DNA from: Methylobacterium marchantiae
Lineage (GTDB): Bacteria; Pseudomonadota; Alphaproteobacteria; Rhizobiales; Beijerinckiaceae
NCBI RefSeq assembly: GCF_022179405.1
Contig: NZ_BPQT01000049.1
Location: 1-46,041, forward strand
Reading direction: 5' to 3'
DNA length: 46,041 nucleotides
The translations under genes and the position numbers were made by a program. Under the pieces are notes generated by a model. The model did not search any database, was not told the DNA's origin, and saw nothing but the letters and a program-made list of their open reading frames with translations. Shown piece by piece: positions 32,663-43,420 of this stretch. The first letter of the stretch is position 1, and the number at the start of each line of letters is the position of its first letter.

Positions 32663-32959
32663 TCACGCCTCCCCGGTCGGGGCGATGGGCAGGCCGAGGC
32701 GGTAGATCCCGCGGAAGTCGTCGGGGTCGGCCACCGGCTTCCCCTTGCGCAGGATGGCGATGCGGCCCTCCTTGGTGAGGCGCACCGCCATGCGCCGCAC
32801 CGGATGCATCAGCGGGCTCCAGCCATCCGGATGCGGGCCGCCGAGATGGCGCGCCACTTCCGAAGGGCAGACGGTCTTGCCCTCCCCCCGCTCGAAAACG
32901 AGGCGGAGGATCGACTCGCCGATCTCCTCCTCGCTGACGGTCTTGCGCTCGGCGCTCAT
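32663..32959 (-). CDS. DUF3253 protein
   Basis: A 98-residue winged-helix-like protein of the DUF3253 family, recognised by ESILRLVFERGEGKTVCPSEVARHLGG and PVRRMAVRLTKEGRIAILRKGKPV. The family has no known function; the fold suggests nucleic-acid or protein binding. Its ATG overlaps the stop codon of the DUF599 gene by 4 bp, so the two are translationally coupled. Confidence 0.85.
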   Translation of the reverse strand: MSAERKTVSEEEIGESILRLVFERGEGKTVCPSEVARHLGGPHPDGWSPLMHPVRRMAVRLTKEGRIAILRKGKPVADPDDFRGIYRLGLPIAPTGEA

Positions 32960-33711
32960 GATTCGGTGTCCTGCAGGGGGGCTTTGTCTCGTAGGGTATC
33001 TCCGCCGTCCTCGGCGAGGAGGGCGGCGCGAATGTCGGAGGCAAATTGCCGGCGCCACATGACGCAGACCACTCCCGTCGTGGCGATGATGAGGAACCAC
33101 GCATTCACGAACCAGCCGAGATAGGCCAGCGCGAAGAGGAATGCCCGCTGCCCTTTCGCGAAATGGATGCCGGCGGCGATGTTCATGGCGGCCGCCCGGC
33201 GTGCGGCGCGGTCCATCTCGGCGGGCGGGGCACCGACCCCCTTCGGCGGCACCGCGCCGATGAGGATCGCACCGTAATTGAACAGGCGATAGGCCCAGGC
33301 GAATTTGAAGAAGGCGTAGACGAACACCACCGCGAGCCCCGCGACCTTGATCTCCCAGGTGACGCGGGTGGCGATGGCGCCGAAGGGCAAGGCACCGAAC
33401 AGGGTCAGGACGTCGTCGCCGGAGCGGGACAGGGTCAGCACGCCGCCGAGCGCGATGAGGGAGGTGGAGGCGAAGAAGGCCGTCCCGTTCTGCAGGGAGG
33501 CGTTGATCGTCGTGTCGACCACGCGGTTGTCGCGGACAGTGAGCTGGCGCGACCAGTTCTCCCGCTGACGGTTCATGATCTGGCTGAGACTCGTGCGCCG
33601 TCCGCGCATCCGCGCCACCGCCAACCCGTATCCGGTCCAGGCGAGGACGAAGTAGGCGAGGCCCGCAATGTCGAGCGGCGAGAAATCCGCGATAGTCAAC
33701 GGGTGCTGCAT
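32956..33711 (-). CDS. DUF599-family membrane protein
   Basis: A 251-residue integral membrane protein with about four helices (near residues 13-33, 78-98, 110-135 and 195-220). The family signature RENWSRQLTVRDNRVVDTTINASLQNGTAFFASTSL is present. Members are conserved in alphaproteobacteria but have no assigned function. It ends in an ATGA overlap with the DUF3253 gene. A short polar, acidic tail (EDGGDTLRDKAPLQ) closes the protein. Confidence 0.87.
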   Translation of the reverse strand: MQHPLTIADFSPLDIAGLAYFVLAWTGYGLAVARMRGRRTSLSQIMNRQRENWSRQLTVRDNRVVDTTINASLQNGTAFFASTSLIALGGVLTLSRSGDDVLTLFGALPFGAIATRVTWEIKVAGLAVVFVYAFFKFAWAYRLFNYGAILIGAVPPKGVGAPPAEMDRAARRAAAMNIAAGIHFAKGQRAFLFALAYLGWFVNAWFLIIATTGVVCVMWRRQFASDIRAALLAEDGGDTLRDKAPLQDTES

Positions 33712-33858
33712 GGGCTCCGATCGCTTCCGGTGCGTGATGGACCGGCCCGGTCTCGCCGGCCCGCCACCCTGCGGCCCGCGGGGGCGACCATAGGGTATCG
33801 GCCCGATGCGTGGGAAACGAATCTCCGATCCGGTTCTCTTGTGAGCGTCGGCTATGGA

Positions 33859-34140
33859 TCAGGTCCGTAGAAGGTGGAACCCTGAGGCGGGAGTTTCGGT
33901 CGCCTCTGTCACCTCCACAGAGCTGACGCGGGCGCCGTCCGGCCCCCGCCGACAGGCCTCGATCATGGAAGCGACGGAATCGGGCCGCCCGCTGAAGGTC
34001 GCTTCGACGCTGCCGTCGGCGCGGTTGCGGACATGCCCGTCGAGGCCGAGGCGTTCGGCCTGACCGAGGGTCCAGTAGCGGTAGCCGACGCCCTGCACCC
34101 GGCCGCTGATGACGACATCGACGGTTCTGATCGTATCCAG
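33859..34140 (-). CDS. acyP: Acylphosphatase with a predicted CTG start
   Basis: A 93-residue acylphosphatase, which hydrolyses the carboxyl-phosphate bond of acyl phosphates. The signature VVISGRVQGVGYRYWTL gives the catalytic Arg21, and the catalytic Asn39 is in GHVRNRADG. The nearest GTG (34098) begins at the middle of the signature and would remove the first beta strand. Fourteen codons upstream a CTG (34140) is preceded by GAGGAG at 6-bp spacing, and this yields the normal family length. No ATG, GTG or TTG is in frame between them, so I call the rare CTG start. Confidence 0.82.
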   Translation of the reverse strand: MDTIRTVDVVISGRVQGVGYRYWTLGQAERLGLDGHVRNRADGSVEATFSGRPDSVASMIEACRRGPDGARVSSVEVTEATETPASGFHLLRT

Positions 34141-34206
34141 GGAACGCTCCTCGCATGGCTCGCCGCGAGCGGCGCGGCATCGTTTCGGTTCGGGGCTTCG
34201 CTCGCC

Positions 34207-34638
34207 TCAGCTACGCGGGGCGCGCAGCCACCGGCGCATCTCCGCGATATAGGCGGGCGGGAGGGAAGCGGCCTCGGCCGCCGCCAGGACCGGTTGGAGA
34301 TAGTCGGGCCTCGGAGCTCCGGCGACGGCGCTGCAGCCGAGATAGATCAGGGCCCGCTTCACCCCGGTCGCAGTCGTCACCGGCTGATAGGCCTTGGTGT
34401 AGAGGCGCCCGGCGACGCCCTCGTAGCGATCGAGGGCCGGCACGTCGGCCAGGGCCAGATCCCACAGGATACCCCAGACGGTGGATGTCGGGTCCCGCAC
34501 CACCGAGGCATAGCCCTCCCGCATGATGATGAAGCGGTGCCGGTTCAGCCGGGCGGTCCCGAGGGAAGTCGAGCCGGGGCAGCGTGCCGCCATCGCGGCG
34601 GCATCCATGTTGGCGCCGTAGGAGAAGTAGAGGGGCAT
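34207..34638 (-). CDS. Gamma-glutamylcyclotransferase-like protein
   Basis: A 143-residue member of the GGCT/AIG2 fold. The substrate loop YGANMD at residues 7-12 (usually YGSN/YGAN) and the catalytic Glu in ALDRYEGV are visible. Such proteins release 5-oxoproline from gamma-glutamyl amino acids or act on related gamma-glutamyl compounds; the substrate here is not known. It is transcribed towards the acylphosphatase gene, with 66 bp between them, and diverges from the HD-GYP gene. Confidence 0.85.
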   Translation of the reverse strand: MPLYFSYGANMDAAAMAARCPGSTSLGTARLNRHRFIIMREGYASVVRDPTSTVWGILWDLALADVPALDRYEGVAGRLYTKAYQPVTTATGVKRALIYLGCSAVAGAPRPDYLQPVLAAAEAASLPPAYIAEMRRWLRAPRS

Positions 34639-34815
34639 GGACCTGATGACCGGAGGGGAAGTGACGAGCGCCTGTCGGGCTCCGTTTCGCCATCGGCCTC
34701 AGCTTGACCGTTCGGCAACCACGTTTCGCGAGAGGCACGAACTCGTAAGCCGCTGTCAACGACGACGGCGCATGAGGTACCTGGTCGACATCACGACCAG
34801 GGCCTGCCGCGCACA

Positions 34816-36225
34816 ATGCTTCGAGCCATCACCGCCACCGCGACGTCCCGGACCGACTTCGATGCCGCCGCGACCGACCAGAGCGTCCGGCTCTCGGAAT
34901 TGCTGGGTGCGCTCAGCCATGCCCTCGACCTCACCGAGGGCCAGCCGGTGGGGCATTGCGTGCGCTCCTGCTGGATCGGCACCCATATCGGCCGCGAGAT
35001 GGGTCTGCAGGAATACGAGCTGTGGGACCTGTACTACACGATCCTCCTGAAGGACCTCGGCTGCTCGTCCAACGCCGCACGGATCTGCGAACTCTACCTG
35101 ACCGACGACCTCACCTTCAAACACGACTTCAAGACGGTGAGCGACCGGCTTCCGCAGGTCCTCGGCTTCGTCTTCTCCCATACCGGCCTGAAGGCCGGCC
35201 TCGCCGAGCGCTTCCGCGCCATCCTCAACATCATGCAGAACGGCGGCGAGATCGCGCGCGAACTCATCGAGACCCGCTGCCAGCGCGGTGCCGAGATCGC
35301 CCGGCGGATGCGGTTTCCGGAAGCGGTCTGCGCGGGCATCCTGTCCCTCGATGAGCATTGGAACGGCCAGGGCAAGCCCAACCGTCTCGCCGGAGCTGCC
35401 ATCCCGCTCTATGCCCGCATCGCCCTCCTGTCTCAGGTCGTCGACGTGTTCCACTGCTCGGCCGGGCGGGCGGCGGCGATGACCGAGATACGGTCGCGCA
35501 TCGGGTCGTGGTTCGATCCCGAACTCGTGGCGTGTTTCGAACGGGTGGCGCAGGACGACGGGTTCTGGGCGACGCTCGCCTCCGACACAATCGAGGATTC
35601 CGTCTTCGCCCTCGAACCGGCGCACCGGGAGGTCGTCATCGACGAGGATTACCTCGACGATATCGCCCGCGCCTTCGCCCAGGTGGTCGATACCAAGAGC
35701 CCCTTCACCGCCGGCCATTCGGAGCGGGTCGCGGTCTATGCCGACATGATCGCCGAGCAGATGGGCCTCGCGCCGGCCCATCGGCGCTGGCTCAGGCGGG
35801 CGGCGCTGCTGCACGATATCGGCAAGCTCGGCGTCTCGAACGCGATCCTCGACAAGAACGGCAAGCTCGACGAGATCGAGTGGCAATCCATGCGCAACCA
35901 TTCGGCCCTGTCGGAGACGATCCTGTCGCGGGTGAAGGCGTTCCACGACATGGCGCGCATCGGCGGCAGTCATCACGAGCGCCTCGACGGCAAGGGCTAT
36001 CCCCGCGGCCTGTCCGGGGACGAGATCGCCCTCGAGACGCGCATCATCTCGGTAGCCGACGTCTTCGACGCGCTGACCGCCGACCGGCCCTACCGGGCGG
36101 CGATGCCGATCCCGAAAGCCCTGGGGATCATGCGGGCCGATATCGGATCGTCCTTCGATCCCGCCTGCTTCGCCGCGCTGGAGCGCGCGCTCGACCTGGT
36201 GGACGGGCTCGCCGAGGCGGTGTGA
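34816..36225 (+). CDS. HD-GYP phosphodiesterase with degenerate N-terminal HD-like domain
   Basis: A 469-residue cytosolic protein with two HD-type domains. The C-terminal HD-GYP domain (about 290-440) has LLHDIGKLG with His333/Asp334, and LDGKGYPRGL with the GYP at 394-396, so it should hydrolyse cyclic di-GMP or a related dinucleotide. The N-terminal half looks like a second, decayed HD domain: GHCVRSCWIG and LLKDLGC, where Lys79-Asp80 takes the place of His-Asp. WNGQGKPN is also kept. The start is the ATG at 34816; upstream sequence carries only a weak site. No sensor domain is seen. Confidence 0.87.
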   Translation: MLRAITATATSRTDFDAAATDQSVRLSELLGALSHALDLTEGQPVGHCVRSCWIGTHIGREMGLQEYELWDLYYTILLKDLGCSSNAARICELYLTDDLTFKHDFKTVSDRLPQVLGFVFSHTGLKAGLAERFRAILNIMQNGGEIARELIETRCQRGAEIARRMRFPEAVCAGILSLDEHWNGQGKPNRLAGAAIPLYARIALLSQVVDVFHCSAGRAAAMTEIRSRIGSWFDPELVACFERVAQDDGFWATLASDTIEDSVFALEPAHREVVIDEDYLDDIARAFAQVVDTKSPFTAGHSERVAVYADMIAEQMGLAPAHRRWLRRAALLHDIGKLGVSNAILDKNGKLDEIEWQSMRNHSALSETILSRVKAFHDMARIGGSHHERLDGKGYPRGLSGDEIALETRIISVADVFDALTADRPYRAAMPIPKALGIMRADIGSSFDPACFAALERALDLVDGLAEAV

Positions 36226-36240
36226 TCCTCAAGTGCCCTT

Positions 36241-36279
36241 CCCCGGACGGGTGGAGCGCCAGCGGAACCCGATCCGGGG
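36241..36279. repeat. Palindromic intergenic element between convergent genes
   Basis: CCCCGGA at 36241 and TCCGGGG at 36273 form the outer arms; GGGT/ACCC pairs inside. It lies 15 bp after the HD-GYP stop codon and before the 3' end of pccA. It looks like a REP-type element or transcript-end hairpin. The remainder of the 227-bp gap holds nothing I can name. Confidence 0.5.
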
Positions 36280-36452
36280 CCCAGCGGAAGAAGCCGCGAA
36301 GCGTCCAAACCCTTAGGGGCGTCCAGTTCGCGCGGCCGATCATGAGCCGCTGACGCGGCCCTTTCTTCGCCAGGTCCCGGATCACCTTCCGCTTCGCTTC
36401 AGGCGTCCGGGAAAGGGTGGGATGGATGAAACGTCCCCCGCGGAGAACGCCG

Positions 36453-38456
<2,004 letters not shown>

Positions 38457-38676
38457 CGGTCCGGGCACTCTGGTAAAGCGGGATAGGTCACGAGCGACGA
38501 CGCGCTCAAGCTCGTTCCCGTTAAAGCAGTTGTGCGGCTTCGCAAAGCTGGACCAGGGAAGGTATTTGCCGGCTTCGCTGGCATACCATTCTGAAGGCGC
38601 ATTCTTCGGCGTCCGGCCGTTACTGCCGTGCCTCGGCCGCCTTGGGCCGTTCCGCGGGCGGGTCGCGCCGGGGCGA

Positions 38677-39129
38677 TCAGGCCGCGTCGCGAAGATCGAG
38701 CTCGATGACGCCGAAGGCCTGCTCGGTGTTGTGGCGGCGGTGGGCGCAGCCGATGGCGAAGGCCACGAGGATCTCGTGGCTGGTCTCGGCTTCACGCACG
38801 ATCTCGAAGGCGATGCGGGCGGCGAGCGGGGTCGGGCCGGCATCGCTGCGCAGGGAGCCGACGAGCCAGCGGGCGATCTCGGCATCGACGTAGCCGGTGG
38901 GGCGCTCGCCCCAGACGGCGAAGTTCACGACGGCGGCGCTGACGAAATCGGCATAGGACACGTCGCTCTGCGGCACGGCGCGGTCGAGGGCGATGAGCAT
39001 GTCGGCCTCGTCGGCATGTGCGATGCCGTCCGGGAGGAGGTCGCGGCCGAGGATCTGGACGTCGGCGGCGGTGATGCGGCCGGCGGCGACGACACGGTTA
39101 CAGAAGAGCTGAAGCGAACGGTTGATCAT
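38677..39129 (-). CDS. Hypothetical protein
   Basis: A 150-residue, alpha-helical-looking soluble protein (MINRSLQLFCNRVVAAGRIT..., ending RRHNTEQAFGVIELDLRDAA). It is acidic, with no signal peptide and no membrane segment. I do not recognise a family. It is transcribed in the same direction as pccA, 220 bp upstream of it; the gap holds no obvious gene. Codon use and amino-acid composition look like those of its neighbours, so it is likely real. Confidence 0.65.
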   Translation of the reverse strand: MINRSLQLFCNRVVAAGRITAADVQILGRDLLPDGIAHADEADMLIALDRAVPQSDVSYADFVSAAVVNFAVWGERPTGYVDAEIARWLVGSLRSDAGPTPLAARIAFEIVREAETSHEILVAFAIGCAHRRHNTEQAFGVIELDLRDAA

Positions 39130-39288
39130 TGGTTGATGCCTCCCCGGCTTTATTTGCGCCGGTCTGTGTTTCTGCATGTCGATGACTATGCAGGAGGCAA
39201 CCGTTCAAGGAGTTAACGGCCAAATCTGAATCAACGTTCAGGTTAAAGCCTGCTCACGAATGAGCCTTTCGGAATCGTATCCTTTCCG

Positions 39289-39320
39289 GCAGGCTGCGCT
39301 GCCGGGGCAGCGCAGCCTGC
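39289..39320. terminator. Strong hairpin downstream of the L,D-transpeptidase gene
   Basis: A perfect 15-bp inverted repeat, GCAGGCTGCGCTGCC and its complement, with a 2-base centre, ending 14 bp past the L,D-transpeptidase stop codon. No U-tract follows on the minus strand, so it may stabilise or end the mRNA with help from other factors. Confidence 0.55.
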
Positions 39321-39334
39321 ACGCGTCCTCGCTC

Positions 39335-40018
39335 TCAGCGCACCACGACCTTGGCGCCGATCGGCACGCGCTCGTAGAGGTCGACCACGTCGGCGTTGAG
39401 CATGCGGATGCAGCCCGAGGACACGGCCTGCCCGATCTTCTCCGGCTCGTTGGTGCCGTGGATGCGGAACAGCGTGTCCTTCTTGCCCTCGGCGAGGTAG
39501 AGCGCGCGGGCACCGATGGGGCTGGTGGGGCCGCCTTCGAGGCGCTTGGGCAGCTCCGGCCGGCGAGCGATCATCTCCGGCGGCGGGTTCCAATCCGGCC
39601 ACTCGCCCTTGCGATCGACATTCGCGGTCCCGGCCCAGGCCATGCCGGCATGGCCCACGGCCACGGGATAGCGCATCGCCTTGCCGTCGGGCAGCACATA
39701 ATAGAGCCGGCGCTCCTTCGTCACGACGATGACCGTACCGGGCGGCTCGTTCGTCTTGTACTCGACGGTCGTGCGCGCGATCTTGGGATCGATCGTGGCC
39801 TGGGGCGCCTGTTTCAACCATTCCTTGTCGCGGGCCTCTCCCGTGAGGGCGGCGGGCTGCGTCAGGGCGGTATGCGCGGTGGGCGGAGCCAGCGGAACGT
39901 TCGCCGTCTGGGTGTTGCACGCACCGAGCGACAGGGCGGACAGGATCGCCGCGGCTCCGGCCGAGCGGCGCAGGTCGAAGTGACGGGACGGGCGGAACGA
40001 CCAGGGCGCGGACGACAT
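39335..40018 (-). CDS. L,D-transpeptidase (YkuD domain), putative lipoprotein
   Basis: A 227-residue periplasmic cell-wall enzyme. The YkuD catalytic motif is HGTNEPEKIGQAVSSGCIRM with His187 and nucleophile Cys203. The N-terminus has a signal with a lipobox-like LGAC (Cys34), suggesting a lipoprotein anchored in the inner or outer membrane. A Pro/Thr/Ala-rich linker (residues 35-60) follows. Members form 3-3 peptidoglycan cross-links or link peptidoglycan to outer-membrane proteins. Upstream is the divergent deacetylase gene. Confidence 0.9.
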   Translation of the reverse strand: MSSAPWSFRPSRHFDLRRSAGAAAILSALSLGACNTQTANVPLAPPTAHTALTQPAALTGEARDKEWLKQAPQATIDPKIARTTVEYKTNEPPGTVIVVTKERRLYYVLPDGKAMRYPVAVGHAGMAWAGTANVDRKGEWPDWNPPPEMIARRPELPKRLEGGPTSPIGARALYLAEGKKDTLFRIHGTNEPEKIGQAVSSGCIRMLNADVVDLYERVPIGAKVVVR

Positions 40019-40208
40019 GAGAACGGAGCCTGACTCGAGGCCGAAAGGCTTCGAAGAATGTGGTTGATGGACTATTGCGCCATCTAACCTGCAGACTCAT
40101 CGGCGCGTAATCTCGCGGCCTCTTACCGTGGCGCATTTGCATCGTATGTTGTGCTCAGAGCACAGTCGAGCCGAGTGGGTCGACTGGAAACCGTTCGGAG
40201 GGATGAGC

Positions 40209-41138
40209 GTGACGACCCTGTACGTGAGCCACCCATCCGCCCTGGATCACGCGATGCCGGACGGGCACCCGGAACGGGCGGATCGGATCCGCGCCGTGGA
40301 TGCGGCTTTGGAGAAGGAGCGCTTCTCGGGATTGCTCCGTGAATCGGCGCCTCGTGCGGAGACGGCGACGGTCGCCCTCGCGCATCCCATTCCCTACGTG
40401 GAGGCGATCATCGCTGCCTCGCCGAAATCCGGCTACGTCCAGATCGATTCGGACACGCTGATGTCGCCGGGCACCCTCGACGCGTCCCTGCGCGGCGTCG
40501 GCGGTGCTGTCCATGCGGTGGACGCCGTGATGAGCGGTGCGTGTTCGAACGCCTTCGTCGCCATGCGGCCGCCCGGCCACCATGCCGAACGCATGCAGGC
40601 GATGGGCTTCTGCCTGTTCAACAATGCCGCCATCGCCGTGCGGCATGCGCGGGAGCGTCACGGCGCCGACCGCGTGGCGCTGGTGGATTGGGACGTCCAT
40701 CACGGCAACGGCTCGCAGGACATATTCTGGGACGACAAGGCGGTGATGTACGCCTCGACCCACGAGATGCCGCTATTTCCCGGCACGGGGGCCGTCGGAG
40801 AGCGCGGCACCCACGACACCATCGTCAACGTGCCGCTTCGTTCAGGGGACGACAGCGGCATCTTCCGCGAGAAGTTCGAGAAGGGGGTGCTGGCCCGTCT
40901 CTCGGCCTTCGCACCGGATCTCATCGTCATCTCGGCCGGCTTCGACGCCCACTGGCTCGACCCGCTGGCCAGCATCCAGCTCGACGAGAGCGATTTCGGC
41001 TGGGCCACCCGCAAGCTGATGGAGATCGCCGACCGCCATGCCGGCGGTCGGGTCGTGTCGGTGCTGGAGGGCGGCTACAGTCTCGACGGCCTGGCGCGAT
41101 CTGTCACGGCGCATGTGGATGCGCTGATGGGGCGGTGA
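40209..41138 (+). CDS. Class II histone deacetylase-like family protein
   Basis: A 309-residue zinc-dependent deacetylase of the arginase/deacetylase fold. The family signature is clear: RPPGHHAERMQAMGFCLFNN (active-site His pair), VDWDVHHGNGSQ (zinc Asp and His), GFDAHWLDPL (zinc Asp) and LEGGYSLDGL (catalytic Tyr). Bacterial members act on acetylpolyamines, acetoin-linked or other acetyl-amides. I chose the GTG at 40209, giving VTTLYVSHPSAL, because GGAGG lies 6 bp before it; the ATG at 40203 has no spacer to that site. Confidence 0.87.
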   Translation: MTTLYVSHPSALDHAMPDGHPERADRIRAVDAALEKERFSGLLRESAPRAETATVALAHPIPYVEAIIAASPKSGYVQIDSDTLMSPGTLDASLRGVGGAVHAVDAVMSGACSNAFVAMRPPGHHAERMQAMGFCLFNNAAIAVRHARERHGADRVALVDWDVHHGNGSQDIFWDDKAVMYASTHEMPLFPGTGAVGERGTHDTIVNVPLRSGDDSGIFREKFEKGVLARLSAFAPDLIVISAGFDAHWLDPLASIQLDESDFGWATRKLMEIADRHAGGRVVSVLEGGYSLDGLARSVTAHVDALMGR

Positions 41139-41143
41139 GCGCC

Positions 41144-42220
41144 CTACCCTTCCAGCGGTACGTCGCCCAGGAGCTCGATGCCGAAGCCAGACAGGCCGAC
41201 ATAGGAGCGCGACGAGGTCGCGAGGTTGCGGATCGAGACGATGCCGAGGTCGCGCAGGATCTGGGCGCCGAGACCGACCTCCCGCCATTGCCGCACGCGC
41301 AGGGCCTCGGCCCCCTCCTCCGCATAGGAGGAGAGCGGCACGCCGGCGGTCCCGTCGCGCAGATAGACGAGGACGCCGCGGCCCTCCTTGGCGAAGCGGC
41401 GCAGGACGCAATCGATCTGCTTGCCGCCGCCGATTACGTCGGCCACCACGTTCGAGCGGTGCAGACGCACCAGCACGTCGCGGCCGTCGTCGATATTGCC
41501 CTGGACGAAGGCGAATTGCTGAACCGTCTCGAAGGGCGTGGTGTAGGCGAAGCCCGTGAGATCGCCGAATTCCGACTTGACCGGGAACGTGCCGACCCGC
41601 TCCACCAGCTTCTCTCTCGCCTGGCGATAGGAGATGAGATCGGCCACCGAGACGCGCTTGAGCTTGTGCAGCTCCGAGAAGGCCGTGATCTGCGGCCCCT
41701 TCATCACGGTGCCGTCGTCGTTGGCGAGTTCGCAGATGACGCCGACGGGCGGAAGTCCCGCGAGCTTGCACAGGTCGACAGCCGCTTCCGTATGGCCGGA
41801 GCGCATGAGCACGCCGCCATCCTTGGCGATGAGCGGAAAGACGTGGCCCGGACGGACGAAGTCCGATTCGCCCATGTTGCCGTTGGCGAGCGCCCGCACC
41901 GTGTTGCAGCGCTGCTCGGCCGAGATGCCGGTGGTCAGCCCGTGTTTCGTGTCCACCGTCACCGTGAAGGCGGTGCCGAGCGGCGCGTCGTTCGAGGCCA
42001 CCATCGGATCGAGTCGCAGCCGACGCGCCTCGGCGCGGGTCAGCGGCGCGCAGACGATGCCGCAGGTGTTGCGGATGATGAAGGCCATCTTTTCCGGCGT
42101 GCAGAGCGAGGCCGCGACGACGAGGTCGCCCTCGTTCTCGCGATCGTCATCATCGGTGACGACGACGATCTCGCCGCGGGCATAGGCCTCGATGGCCTGC
42201 GTGACGTGGGTATGGGGCAC
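41144..42220 (-). CDS. ribB: 3,4-dihydroxy-2-butanone-4-phosphate synthase with a degenerate GTP cyclohydrolase II-like domain
   Basis: A 358-residue protein whose first 205 residues are a complete RibB domain, which makes the four-carbon precursor of riboflavin; the metal-site motif DDDDRENEGDL is at residues 23-33 and RPGHVFPL near 122. The second half resembles GTP cyclohydrolase II (VRLHRSNVVADVIGG), but the zinc-binding CX2...CXC cysteines are absent, so only the first activity is expected. This split is common in alphaproteobacteria. GTG start. It converges on the deacetylase gene with a 5-bp gap and is followed upstream by aroC. Confidence 0.92.
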   Translation of the reverse strand: MPHTHVTQAIEAYARGEIVVVTDDDDRENEGDLVVAASLCTPEKMAFIIRNTCGIVCAPLTRAEARRLRLDPMVASNDAPLGTAFTVTVDTKHGLTTGISAEQRCNTVRALANGNMGESDFVRPGHVFPLIAKDGGVLMRSGHTEAAVDLCKLAGLPPVGVICELANDDGTVMKGPQITAFSELHKLKRVSVADLISYRQAREKLVERVGTFPVKSEFGDLTGFAYTTPFETVQQFAFVQGNIDDGRDVLVRLHRSNVVADVIGGGKQIDCVLRRFAKEGRGVLVYLRDGTAGVPLSSYAEEGAEALRVRQWREVGLGAQILRDLGIVSIRNLATSSRSYVGLSGFGIELLGDVPLEG

Positions 42221-42267
42221 GGGATGTCTCTTGGAATCTCAGGGCGAATAGGCTCGCGGCGCGCGGG

Positions 42268-43371
42268 TCAGCCCCGCGTCCCGACCTGTCCCCGGTGACG
42301 CAGATAGTGATCGGCGAGCACGCACGCCATCATCGCCTCGGCGACGGGGACGGCGCGGATGCCGACGCAGGGATCGTGACGGCCCTTGGTGACGAGATCG
42401 ACGTCGCGGTTGTCGCGTGTCACGCTCATGCGCGGTGTCAGGATCGACGAGGTCGGCTTGACCGCGAAGCGGCAGATCAGCGGCTGGCCGGTGGAGATGC
42501 CGCCGAGGACGCCGCCGGCATGGTTGGCGAGGAAGGTCGGCGCGCCGGCATTGCCCGAGCGCATCTCGTCGGCGTTCTCCTCGCCGCGCAGGGAGGCCGC
42601 AGCGAAACCGTCCCCGATCTCGACGCCCTTGACGGCGTTGATCGACATCATGGCGGCGGCGAGATCGGCGTCGAGCTTGCCGTAGATCGGCGCGCCGAGG
42701 CCGGGCGGAACGCCTTCGGCCACCACCTCGATCACCGCGCCCACCGACGAGCCGTCCTTGCGGATGCCGTCGAGATACTCCTCGTAGAACCTGGCCGTCT
42801 CGGCATCGGGGCAGAAGAACGGGTTTCGCGCCACCTCGTCCCAATCCCATCTCGACCGGTCGATGGCGTGCGGTCCCATCTGCACCAGGGCGGCCTGGAT
42901 GATGACCTCTGCCGGCAGGACCCGGCGGGCGATCGCCCCGGCGGCGACGCGGGCCGCGGTCTCGCGAGCCGAGGAGCGCCCTCCCCCGCGATAGTCGCGG
43001 ATGCCGTATTTGGCATCGTAGGCATAGTCGGCATGCCCCGGACGATAGCTGTCGCGGATCTCGGAATAATCCTTCGAGCGCTGGTCGGTATTCTCGATCT
43101 CCAGCGCGATCGGCGTGCCGGTGGTCAGCTGGACGCCGCCCGTGCGGTCGTCGGAGAACACGCCGGACAGGATGCGGACCTGGTCGGGCTCGCGCCGCTG
43201 GGTGGTGAAGCGAGACTGGCCCGGCTTGCGCCGGTCGAGCTCCGCCTGGATGTCGGCCGCCTCGATGGGAATGCCGGGCGGGCACCCATCCACGACGCAG
43301 CCGAGCGCCACCCCGTGGCTCTCGCCGAAGGTGGTCACGCGGAAGAGATGGCCGAACGTATTGTGAGACAT
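42268..43371 (-). CDS. aroC: Chorismate synthase
   Basis: A 367-residue FMN-dependent enzyme for the last step of chorismate synthesis from 5-enolpyruvylshikimate-3-phosphate. Conserved segments seen are FGESHG near residue 16, [37 protein letters not shown] at 109-145, and [12 protein letters not shown]-like [16 protein letters not shown]-type segment near 280. Length is standard. The ribB gene lies 47 bp downstream on the same strand, so ribB may be co-transcribed. Confidence 0.95.
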   Translation of the reverse strand: MSHNTFGHLFRVTTFGESHGVALGCVVDGCPPGIPIEAADIQAELDRRKPGQSRFTTQRREPDQVRILSGVFSDDRTGGVQLTTGTPIALEIENTDQRSKDYSEIRDSYRPGHADYAYDAKYGIRDYRGGGRSSARETAARVAAGAIARRVLPAEVIIQAALVQMGPHAIDRSRWDWDEVARNPFFCPDAETARFYEEYLDGIRKDGSSVGAVIEVVAEGVPPGLGAPIYGKLDADLAAAMMSINAVKGVEIGDGFAAASLRGEENADEMRSGNAGAPTFLANHAGGVLGGISTGQPLICRFAVKPTSSILTPRMSVTRDNRDVDLVTKGRHDPCVGIRAVPVAEAMMACVLADHYLRHRGQVGTRG

Positions 43372-43420
43372 GGTGTGGGACGCTCTAGCGCGGCTTTCGG
43401 CTCAGGGCAAAGCGTCGGGC

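Noticed and set aside
38457-38885. N-terminal extension of PccA beyond 38456
   Set aside because: The extension is Ser/Pro/Arg-rich; the biotin carboxylase family begins exactly at MFEKILIANRGEIA.
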